Shown here piece by piece: positions 1 through 6,007 of a stretch of 7,760 bases of DNA; the first letter of the stretch is position 1, and the number at the start of each line of letters is the position of its first letter. The notes under the pieces are model-generated. The model had not been told where the DNA came from. It was given only the letters and a program-made list of their open reading frames with translations, and did no database searches. This stretch comes from CAZJQD01 sp964548165 [NCBI: uncultured bacterium]. GTDB lineage: Bacteria > UBA8481. The stretch lies in NCBI GenBank assembly GCA_964548165.1, contig CAZJQD010000081.1, positions 1 through 7,760 on the forward strand, in the 5' to 3' direction. The position numbers were made by a program, and so were the translations under genes.

Positions 1-8
1 ACGAGCCG

Positions 9-1289
9 ATGAAGCGCATTGTCATCCTGGGCGGAGGCTTTGCCGGGGCGAGCTGTGCCCAGGAATTGGAGCGGCTTCTCGAACCCGGCGAGTGCGAGAT
101 CGTGCTGCTCAACCGCACGAATTTCTTCGTCTTCACGCCGCTCCTGGTCGAGGCCGGTACCGGGAGCCTGGAGCCGCGCCATGCCGTCGTTCCGCTGAGG
201 GAGTTTCTCGGCCGCACGCGGCTCCTGACGGCCGAGGTGATTGCCATCGATCAGGACCGCCGCACCGTGAGGTATCGCGTGATCGGCGACGACGACGAGA
301 GCGAGACGACCTGGGACCAGCTCGTTCTCGCGCTCGGTTCGATCACGCGCGAGCCGCCGGTTCCGGGCCTCTCGGAGTACGCGCGCGAGATGAAGAGCCT
401 CAGCGACGCCGTGATGCTCAGGGATTGGGCGATCCAGTTGCTGGAGATGGCGGACGCCGATCCGGCCTCCCAGCGCGAGCTTCTGCACCTGGTGGTGGTG
501 GGCGCCAACTACACGGGCGTCGAGGTGGCGGGCGAGCTGGCGGCGTTCCAGCGCGAGGCGGTCAAGGCATATCCCCGACTCGATCCCGCGGCCTGCCGCG
601 TCACGCTCGTGGAACTTTCCTCCCGCATCCTGCCCGCGCTCGACGCGGACCTCGCGGATTTCGCCACCGCTCACCTGCGACGGCGAGGCCTGGAGGTGAT
701 CCTGGAGACGGGCGTGCGCCGCATCGAACCGCATCGCGTCGAGTTGACGGACGGACGGATTCTCGCGACGCGAACGGTCATCTGGTGCGCGGGCATTCGC
801 CCGCATCCGCTGGCTCTGCAGGCCGGACTGCCCTGCGACGAGCGCGGCGCGGTGATCTGCGACGACGCCTTTCGCGTCCAGGGGCGCCCCGGCGTCTGGT
901 CCGCGGGAGACGTGGCGCGTGTGCCTGATGGCAAGGGAGGGAGCTACCCGCCGACCGCCCAGCATGCCATGCGCGCCGGCGTGCACCTGGCCCGGAACCT
1001 GGCGCGCTTCCTGCGCGGAGAAGACCCGCGCTCCTCGCGGATTCCCGACCTCGGGTCCCTGACGGCCCTGGGGTGCCGGACCGCCGTGGCGCGGGTCCTG
1101 GGAGTGCGCCTCCAGGGATTTCCCGCGTGGTTCCTCTGGCGGACGGTCTACCTCCTGAAGATGCCCGGCCTCTCCCGAAGGGTGCGGGTGGCCCTGGACT
1201 GGACCATGGACCTCCTCTTTCCCCGCCCCATCGTTCAACTGGGCGTCCATCGTGCCGTGCGATCGCGGGAAGACGGAACCAGGAATTGA
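9..1289 (+). CDS. NAD(P)/FAD-dependent oxidoreductase, type II NADH dehydrogenase (NDH-2) family
   Basis: This 426-residue flavoprotein probably passes electrons from NAD(P)H through FAD to a membrane quinone without pumping protons, acting on the inner face of the cytoplasmic membrane. Seen: an N-terminal FAD dinucleotide fold with GGGFAG at residues 8-13; a second nucleotide fold with GANYTGVE at 165-172; the FAD-contacting AGD at 299-301; and PPTAQHAMR at 314-322, where NDH-2 enzymes carry the quinone-site AQxAxQ motif. The C-terminal ~60 residues are basic and amphipathic with aromatic clusters (FPAWFLWRTVYLL), like the membrane-anchoring tail of NDH-2. Length matches the family (about 400-450). 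Two motif positions deviate: GAN for the usual GGG/GGP in the second fold, and Arg for the second Gln of the quinone motif. The ATG sits directly before the Rossmann strand. It reads ATGA, so a TGA of an upstream gene could overlap it, but only 8 bases are visible. A sulfide:quinone or other quinone oxidoreductase is a less likely alternative. Confidence 0.85.
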   Translation: MKRIVILGGGFAGASCAQELERLLEPGECEIVLLNRTNFFVFTPLLVEAGTGSLEPRHAVVPLREFLGRTRLLTAEVIAIDQDRRTVRYRVIGDDDESETTWDQLVLALGSITREPPVPGLSEYAREMKSLSDAVMLRDWAIQLLEMADADPASQRELLHLVVVGANYTGVEVAGELAAFQREAVKAYPRLDPAACRVTLVELSSRILPALDADLADFATAHLRRRGLEVILETGVRRIEPHRVELTDGRILATRTVIWCAGIRPHPLALQAGLPCDERGAVICDDAFRVQGRPGVWSAGDVARVPDGKGGSYPPTAQHAMRAGVHLARNLARFLRGEDPRSSRIPDLGSLTALGCRTAVARVLGVRLQGFPAWFLWRTVYLLKMPGLSRRVRVALDWTMDLLFPRPIVQLGVHRAVRSREDGTRN

Positions 1290-1291
1290 GG

Positions 1292-1368
1292 GACCTTCGC
1301 GGTCGCGGGTCAAAGCCGACCATGGCATGTGAATTGACCTCGCGAAATCCTCGGCGCTATAGTCGACC
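1292..1368. promoter_or_regulatory. Cluster of GGTC/GACC tetramers around the kinase promoter (possible operator)
   Basis: Six copies of GGTC or its complement GACC occur in 77 bp, starting at 1292, 1301, 1308, 1318, 1336 and 1365. Some pair as inverted repeats: GACC-5-GGTC, GGTC-6-GACC, and GGTCAA (1308-1313) with TTGACC (1334-1339), the latter containing the proposed -35 box. Roughly one copy would be expected by chance at this composition. It may be a regulator-binding region or a transcript hairpin, or it may be chance in GC-rich DNA. No regulator gene is nearby to support it. Confidence 0.2.
1334..1363 (+). promoter_or_regulatory. Putative sigma70-type promoter for the sensor kinase operon
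   Basis: TTGACC at 1334-1339 and TATAGT at 1358-1363 each match the sigma70 consensus at five of six bases, with an 18 bp spacer. Transcription would start near 1370, just before the AGGAGG at 1374-1379, giving a very short leader. The promoter lies in the only gap between the NDH-2-like gene and the kinase, so it would uncouple the kinase from the upstream gene. The sequence matches are directly seen; promoter activity is inferred. Confidence 0.55.
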
Positions 1369-1388
1369 TTGGCAGGAGGGAAGACGCG

Positions 1389-1475
1389 GTGACTGGGTAT
1401 GCAACGTCACCGGATGATCAGGGGATGACGAACCGTTGCCGGTCCTGGCGTGGAGGTTTGCCCTGGAATTCCTGA
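1389..1475 (+). CDS. Possible 28-codon leader ORF, or displaced N-terminus of the kinase
   Basis: A GTG at 1389 follows an ideal AGGAGG (1374-1379) with a 9-base spacing and opens a 28-codon frame ending in TGA at 1473-1475. It overlaps the start of the kinase frame by 40 bases in a different frame. The peptide is polar, includes one Cys and three Trp, and resembles no family I know. It has the best initiation signals in this gap. It may be a short translated leader, or the true kinase N-terminus separated from the rest by a one-base deletion or a -1 frameshift near 1425-1440. Which is correct cannot be decided from the window alone. Confidence 0.3.
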   Translation: MTGYATSPDDQGMTNRCRSWRGGLPWNS

Positions 1476-4400
1476 AGACATACCGGATTCCCCTCCTGGT
1501 CTTCACCTTCGGGCTCCTCCTCTCCGGTCTCGCCTACGGGGCCTTGAGAACGGTCGAGGCCGAGCGGTTGCAGGCCGAGTTCGAGACCGTCGCTGAAAAC
1601 CGCCGGCACCTGGTCCGCCACGAGATGATTCGCCAGGGAGAGCTGCTGCATTCGATCGAGCGCTTCTACCGTTCGAGCGACAGGGTAACGGAGCGCGAGT
1701 TTGAGCAGTTTCTCGCGGGCACGCCTTCCATGATGCCCGCGCTCATGTCCCTTGCCTGGGTGCCTCGCGTGTCCCGCGCGGACCGCGCCCGTCACGAGGC
1801 TACGCTCTCCCTCCCCGGGCTCGTCCCCGGGCGGCTGGCCGAGCGCGATTCCGGGGGGCAATGGCGGGTGGCAGGGGATCGCCCGGACTATTTCCCGGCT
1901 ACGTTCACGGTGGTCGCGCCGGGCGAGATTGATCCCCTGGGCTTCGATTACGGATCAGTGCCCGACCGTCGGGCTGTCATAGAGCGAGCGCTCAGAAGCA
2001 ACGAGATCGTCGTCTCGACGCATGACGTCCTGATCTTCGACACGGAGCTCCAGGGCTACATCGTGCTGGAACCCATTCGCCTTGCCGGCGCCGCTGACGC
2101 GGACACGGCTATGGGAGTCGTGGCGGCCGTCTTCCGCATGGAGACGGTGTTGCGATCGACCTTTACGCGGCCGGACCCGTCGCTTGCCGAGGTGGCGATC
2201 CGGGACATCTCGAACGAGGACGGCGTCGGCGCCAGGATCGTTGTGGCACCGAACGGTCTACCCTCGGGCCGCGATCGCGCGGCGGGGGTGGAGGATCTCC
2301 GGGGGCCCCGGAGCACCAGCTCGTTCGCGTGGGGGGGACGCATCTGGGAAGTTACCTGCACCGCCTCGGCCGCATTCCGCAGCAGTAACATCCGGCACGA
2401 CGCCGTCTATGTCTTTCTCCTGGCATCGTTGGCCAACATCTTCTTCTCGCTCTACCTGGGACGGCGCGCCGGCAAGCGAGCGGCGGTCAGCCAGGCCGAT
2501 CGCGAGCGGATGCGCCGCATCGAGCAACGCCAGGAGCGCCTGCTGGCGCTCAACAAGACGGCGGGCGCATCGGACATCGCCGAATCCCTGGGCGATCTCT
2601 GCTCGGCCGTGGCGGAGTGCCTGGCCGCCGACCGGGCCTCGGCATGGCTCGTCTCCGGCCCCGGCCGACAGCTGGTCCGCCGCGCGGTCGCGGACCGCGA
2701 TGTCACTCAGGCCACCGTGGGCGCCACCTGGGACCTGGACGCCGCGCCCGCCTACTCCTCGGCCCTGACGGCGGGCACGCACGTGGCGATCCGAGACGTG
2801 TCCCGCGACGCCCTGGGCAGGGCCCTGAACCTGGCGGGAGGCGGCGACGAGCGCGTCGTGGCCCGGCTCGACGTCGCCGTGAGGCGCGCGGGCGCGCTGG
2901 CCGGTGTCCTTTCCGTGGGTGTGCGGCAGGCACGAGACTGGTCGCCCGACGACATCGCCCTGGCGAGCTCGCTGGCCGATCTCTTTGCCTCCCGGCTCGA
3001 GGAGTACGAGCGCCGGCAGGCGGAGGAGGCCCTGCGGGAGAGCCGGCGCATGCTCCAGCGCGGCGAGGCCAGGCTTCGACTGATGCTGGACCAGGCGCCG
3101 ATCGGCATCGCCTCGCTGACCCGCGACGGGCGGTTTGTCAGGACCAACCGCGCGCTCGGCATGGCCATGGGGCGAGCGCCCGAAGGCATGGTCGGGCAGA
3201 GTCTCCTGGAGAGCGTCATCGAGGAGGACCGGCTCGCCGTCGGCTCCGTCATCGCTCGACTCGCCGCCGGCGAGGGCGCGGCGAGGGACCTGGATTTTCG
3301 CGTTCATCGCCATGGCGGCGTCGCCGTCATCGCAGGACGATTTGCCGTGGTCCGGGAGCAGGACGGCCAGGCGGGAGAGATCGTCGCCCAGTTCGAGGAT
3401 GTGACCGAGCGGATTCGGGCGGAGAAGGCCATCAAGGAGAGCGAGGCCCGCTATCGCGGAATTTTCGAGTGCGGGGCGGACGCGCTCCTTCTGATCGGGA
3501 CCGACGGCGTGATCCGCGGCTCGAACCCGCGGACGAGCGAGCTGTATGCCTGGTCGCGGGAGGAGCTGAGGGGCATGCCCTTCGAGCGGCTGATGGCGCC
3601 TGGGCACCAGGGGATCCTTGCCGAGGCTGTCGCCGCGGTGAGGGACGGGCGATCGTTCTCCGCCGAGTCCGAAGACGTGAGGCAGAACGGCGCGATCTTT
3701 CCCGTCGAGGTCAAGGTCTCGCCGTTTCTCTACGAGGGTGAGACCGTGATGCTCTGGTCGAGCCGGGACATCTCGGAGCGCCGCGCGGCGGAGGAGGAGC
3801 GCCGAAGACTCCTGGCGCAGGAGCACGAGGCGAGGGCGGCGGCGGAGCAGGCGGTGCGCGCCCGCGACACGTTCCTCTCGGTGGCCTCGCACGAGCTCAG
3901 GACGCCCCTCACCGTGCTCCAGCTCAACCTCCAGGGCCTCGCGCGCATGGTCGAGAAGGAGGCCGAGGGACTGCCCGGGTTCGAGCGGCTCCAGGAGTTC
4001 ACGCGGACGGCCCTGCGACAGGGCGATCGATTGAACCAGTTCGTCGATGTACTCCTGGACACCACGCGAATTGCCTCGGGGCATTTCAAGCTGAAGACGG
4101 AGCGCGTGGATCTCGCCCAGGTCGCTCGCGAGATGGTCGAACGCCTGGGGGAGGCCCTGAAGAGGGCCCGGGTCGAGGCGCGGGTCATGACGCCCGTGGA
4201 AGCCTGGGGCGCCTGGGATCGTTTCCGCATCGAGCAAGTCGTGACGAACCTGGTGACGAACGCCATGCGCTACGGCTTCGGCAAGCCCGTGACGATCGCG
4301 GTGCGCGTGGAGGAAGCGCACGCCATCCTCGAGGTACGTGACGAGGGCGTGGGCATCGATCCCGCCGACCACGAGCGGATCTTCCAGAAGTTCGAGCGGG

Positions 4401-5032
4401 TCTCGTCGGGCCCCCATCGCGGCGGATTGGGTCTCGGGCTTTACATCGTCCGCGAGATTGCCGAGGCCCACCACGGCCGCGTCGAAGTCGAGAGCGCGAT
4501 CGGGTCGGGCAGTCTCTTTCGCGTCGTTCTCCCGCGCGAGCCTGAGCGGTCCGTGCTCCGCGTGCCCGATGAGGATGAGGTACCTGCTGGCGAGCCGCTC
4601 GCGGAGTCGTCCGTCGCGGCGGCGGCGGGTCCTGCATGGCCGATCACACCCGCGCCCGCGGTCGATCGCGGCGTCGTCATGGTGGTCGAGGATGACGTGG
4701 ACATCCGCCAGCTCATGGCCGAACTCCTCGAGGACGCGGGCTTCGTGGTGCTGAGAGCGGGGGATGGACGCGAGGCCCTGGCCGCGCTGGAGGCAGGAGC
4801 GCGTCCGCGACTGATCCTTCTCGATCTCATGATGCCAGTGATGGATGGCATCGCGTTTCGGACAGCTCAATTGCAGCGTCCCGATTTGGCGCGAATCCCC
4901 GTGATCCTGCTTTCCGCCGACCAGCGCGCCCGGGAACGGTGCCGCGACCTGGCCATCGGCGCGTTCCTCGCCAAGCCGGTTCCCGGCGACGAGCTCCTGG
5001 AGACGGTGACGCGGATGCTGGTACTAAATTAG
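1436..5032 (+). CDS. Membrane hybrid sensor histidine kinase: CHASE-GAF-PAS-PAS-HisKA-HATPase-REC
   Basis: This 1198-residue kinase senses a signal outside the membrane and autophosphorylates on His. Domains in order: TM1 at about 18-37; an extracytoplasmic CHASE domain at about 60-260 (YFPATFTVV, then DPLGFDYGS and VVSTHDVLIF); TM2 at about 323-342; GAF at about 370-520; PAS at about 548-665; PAS plus PAC at about 670-782; a charged coiled coil at about 782-815; HisKA with SHELRTP and phospho-acceptor H819; HATPase with N box N942, DEGVGI from D969 and GGLGLGL at 996-1002; a Pro/Ala-rich linker at about 1035-1078; and a receiver with acidic D1086/D1087, phospho-acceptor D1130 and K1180. All catalytic residues are present. 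CHASE ligands in other organisms include cytokinin-like compounds and peptides; the ligand here is unknown. The TTG start at 1436 is the first available after the in-frame TGA at 1415, with AGGGG 11 bases upstream; the true start is doubtful (see the 1389 entry). It is followed by a lone receiver gene, probably its partner. Confidence 0.9.
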   Translation: MPVLAWRFALEFLKTYRIPLLVFTFGLLLSGLAYGALRTVEAERLQAEFETVAENRRHLVRHEMIRQGELLHSIERFYRSSDRVTEREFEQFLAGTPSMMPALMSLAWVPRVSRADRARHEATLSLPGLVPGRLAERDSGGQWRVAGDRPDYFPATFTVVAPGEIDPLGFDYGSVPDRRAVIERALRSNEIVVSTHDVLIFDTELQGYIVLEPIRLAGAADADTAMGVVAAVFRMETVLRSTFTRPDPSLAEVAIRDISNEDGVGARIVVAPNGLPSGRDRAAGVEDLRGPRSTSSFAWGGRIWEVTCTASAAFRSSNIRHDAVYVFLLASLANIFFSLYLGRRAGKRAAVSQADRERMRRIEQRQERLLALNKTAGASDIAESLGDLCSAVAECLAADRASAWLVSGPGRQLVRRAVADRDVTQATVGATWDLDAAPAYSSALTAGTHVAIRDVSRDALGRALNLAGGGDERVVARLDVAVRRAGALAGVLSVGVRQARDWSPDDIALASSLADLFASRLEEYERRQAEEALRESRRMLQRGEARLRLMLDQAPIGIASLTRDGRFVRTNRALGMAMGRAPEGMVGQSLLESVIEEDRLAVGSVIARLAAGEGAARDLDFRVHRHGGVAVIAGRFAVVREQDGQAGEIVAQFEDVTERIRAEKAIKESEARYRGIFECGADALLLIGTDGVIRGSNPRTSELYAWSREELRGMPFERLMAPGHQGILAEAVAAVRDGRSFSAESEDVRQNGAIFPVEVKVSPFLYEGETVMLWSSRDISERRAAEEERRRLLAQEHEARAAAEQAVRARDTFLSVASHELRTPLTVLQLNLQGLARMVEKEAEGLPGFERLQEFTRTALRQGDRLNQFVDVLLDTTRIASGHFKLKTERVDLAQVAREMVERLGEALKRARVEARVMTPVEAWGAWDRFRIEQVVTNLVTNAMRYGFGKPVTIAVRVEEAHAILEVRDEGVGIDPADHERIFQKFERVSSGPHRGGLGLGLYIVREIAEAHHGRVEVESAIGSGSLFRVVLPREPERSVLRVPDEDEVPAGEPLAESSVAAAAGPAWPITPAPAVDRGVVMVVEDDVDIRQLMAELLEDAGFVVLRAGDGREALAALEAGARPRLILLDLMMPVMDGIAFRTAQLQRPDLARIPVILLSADQRARERCRDLAIGAFLAKPVPGDELLETVTRMLVLN

Positions 5033-5041
5033 ACCCCGGGC

Positions 5042-5071
5042 TGGTAAAAGCTCACCAAGTCATCCTAAAAT
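5042..5071 (+). promoter_or_regulatory. Weak candidate promoter for the receiver gene
   Basis: TAAAAT at 5066-5071 matches the -10 consensus at five of six bases, but the best -35 candidate at about 18 bp distance (TGGTAA, 5042-5047) matches only three of six. The AT-rich patch stands out in this GC-rich gap. The receiver gene may instead be read through from the kinase promoter. Low confidence. Confidence 0.2.
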
Positions 5072-5106
5072 GGAGTCGACGCCGAGGGCGGACAAGGGGA
5101 GGACGG

Positions 5107-5487
5107 ATGATGCCGTCAGCATTGATCGTCGACGATGAGCCTGCGATTGCGGATCTTCTTCGAGAAATCCTGAGAGAGGAAGGTTATGGCGCGACCTGCG
5201 CCGCCTCGGGCGAGGAAGCGATGGAGCTCTGCGGGCGCCACGACTTCGACGTCATCTTCCTCGATGTCTGCATGCCCGGCATGAGCGGGGTGGATGTGGC
5301 CCGCGCGCTCAGGGCCGAGGCGCGGACGGAGCGCACGCCGCTCGTCTTCTGCACGGTCATGGATGGCGGCGAGGACATCTTCGACGGTTTCGACGCCGGC
5401 GGTAATGCGTACCTGGTCAAGCCGTTCAACCGCGAGCAGATCACGGCCGCCGTCCGGTTGATCGCCAGCGAGTCCTGCGCCGCGTAG
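5107..5487 (+). CDS. Single-domain response regulator (CheY/Spo0F-like receiver)
   Basis: The product is 126 residues and is a complete receiver domain with no output domain. It would receive a phosphoryl group from a kinase or phosphotransfer protein and act by protein contact in the cytoplasm. Seen: acidic pocket D9/D10, phospho-acceptor D53 followed by a CMPG loop, switch residue T83, aromatic Y102, and K105 in LVKPF. The usual Asp in the NDYLVKPF motif is Ala (NAYLVKPF). The start has two adjacent ATG codons at 5107 and 5110, preceded by GGGGAGGA (5096-5103). The second ATG has the better spacing (7 bases from GGAGG), so the protein may be one residue shorter. An open frame continues upstream into the kinase gene, but the receiver fold begins right here. 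The gene lies 74 bp after the hybrid kinase in the same direction, which suggests one phosphorelay. It could act as a phosphate shuttle or sink, or control another kinase. Confidence 0.88.
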   Translation: MMPSALIVDDEPAIADLLREILREEGYGATCAASGEEAMELCGRHDFDVIFLDVCMPGMSGVDVARALRAEARTERTPLVFCTVMDGGEDIFDGFDAGGNAYLVKPFNREQITAAVRLIASESCAA

Positions 5488-5492
5488 AGGCG

Positions 5493-5515
5493 GTGCCACG
5501 CGCGCTCGTGGACAC
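5493..5515 (+). terminator. Hairpin just after the receiver gene (possible terminator)
   Basis: GTGCCACG (5493-5500) pairs with CGTGG-A-CAC (5507-5515) across a 6-base loop, giving eight base pairs with one bulged A. It starts five bases after the TAG stop. The following bases (ACTTGCCTGTTGCTT) are only mildly T-rich, so it is not a classical Rho-independent terminator. Confidence 0.35.
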
Positions 5516-5531
5516 ACTTGCCTGTTGCTTG

Positions 5532-5556
5532 GCCCGGGCCCATGCAGGCCCGTGGC
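5532..5556. terminator. GC-rich hairpin in the convergent gap (possible bidirectional terminator)
   Basis: GCCCGGGCC (5532-5540) pairs with GGCCCG-T-GGC (5547-5556) around the loop CATGCA, giving nine G:C pairs with one bulged T. It sits midway between two convergent genes and would form in transcripts from either side. There is no T tract on either side, so if it terminates or stabilises transcripts it does so without the classical signal. Confidence 0.35.
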
Positions 5557-5591
5557 GCCCGTGATGGCCTGGACACGCGCTCACTGCCCTA

Positions 5592-5619
5592 GTGTTCAGG
5601 TGTGAGCCTGGCACCGTTT
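5592..5619. repeat. REP-like imperfect inverted repeat overlapping the thioesterase stop codon
   Basis: GTG-TT-CAGG (5592-5600) pairs with CCTG-G-CAC (5607-5614) around the loop TGTGAG, with a small internal loop. The + strand right half, GAGCCTGGCACCGTTT, resembles from memory a motif (GAGCCTGACACCGTTT) that recurs in REP-type elements of several GC-rich phyla; I could not verify this. The element abuts the TAA stop (5618-5620) of the gene on the - strand. Only one copy is visible, so repetition in the genome is unproven. Confidence 0.35.
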
Positions 5620-6007
5620 ACAGGACGGCGCGGATCTCCGGGGGGATGCGAGCGGGCTTGAGGTCCGCGCCGACCGCGCAGAGCCGGACGGGATTCTCGA
5701 CCAGGAGATCGTCGCCGCGGCGGATGCGGTGCAGGAGGTCGAGCGTGGCACCGCCCGAAGAAACGAGTGCGGTGTCCACCGTCAGCAGATCACCGTATCG
5801 GGCGGGACGGTGCAGGCGAAGGGTCGTCTCGGTGACGACGAAGATCGTCCCTTTCTTCGTCCACTCCGCCAGGTCGACACCGCGCTCGCGCAACCACTCG
5901 GTACGGGCCCGCTCCGCGTAGCGCAGGTAGTTGGCGTAGTAGACGACGCCGCCGGCATCGGTGTCCTCGTAATAGACGCGCAGGTCGAGGGAGCGGGGGA
6001 CGCTCAC
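5618..6007 (-). CDS. Acyl-CoA thioesterase, YbgC / 4-hydroxybenzoyl-CoA thioesterase family (hotdog fold)
   Basis: This 129-residue protein is a complete single-hotdog thioesterase, expected to hydrolyse acyl-CoA thioesters in the cytoplasm as a homo-oligomer. The family signature YYEDTDAGGVVYYANYL begins at residue 12, with D17 at the catalytic Asp position, and is followed by a helix with ERARTEWLRERG. Length matches YbgC-like proteins (about 130-140). Where YbgC often has His in VVYH, this protein has Tyr (VVYY). It starts with GTG at 6007, and GTGA overlaps the TGA stop of the E3 gene by 4 bases; no separate Shine-Dalgarno is evident, so translation is probably coupled. YbgC usually sits with tol-pal genes; here it is the last gene of an E2-E3 operon, which suggests a substrate related to the product of that complex. 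The exact acyl group cannot be told from sequence. Confidence 0.88.
   Translation of the reverse strand: MSVPRSLDLRVYYEDTDAGGVVYYANYLRYAERARTEWLRERGVDLAEWTKKGTIFVVTETTLRLHRPARYGDLLTVDTALVSSGGATLDLLHRIRRGDDLLVENPVRLCAVGADLKPARIPPEIRAVL

Noticed and set aside
92-928. 278-codon + strand frame within the NDH-2-like gene
   Set aside because: Arg/Gly-rich out-of-frame reading of a well-supported flavoprotein gene.
1290-1320. Possible terminator after the NDH-2-like gene (GACC-5-GGTC)
   Set aside because: The stem is only four base pairs with no T tract, so it is more simply part of the GGTC/GACC cluster.
2617-3741. 374-codon + strand frame within the sensor kinase
   Set aside because: Arg/Gly-rich with no domain; the kinase frame encodes GAF and PAS domains through this stretch.
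2258-4870. 870-codon open frame on the - strand, antisense to the sensor kinase
   Set aside because: Its translation is low-complexity, rich in Arg, His and Pro, with no recognisable domain, and it lies entirely inside a kinase gene whose domains are all clear. Long antisense frames are expected at this GC content.
4939-5106. Upstream extension of the receiver gene to an ATG at 4939
   Set aside because: It would overlap the kinase receiver domain and add a non-conserved basic tail. The receiver fold and a good ribosome-binding site both point to 5107 or 5110.
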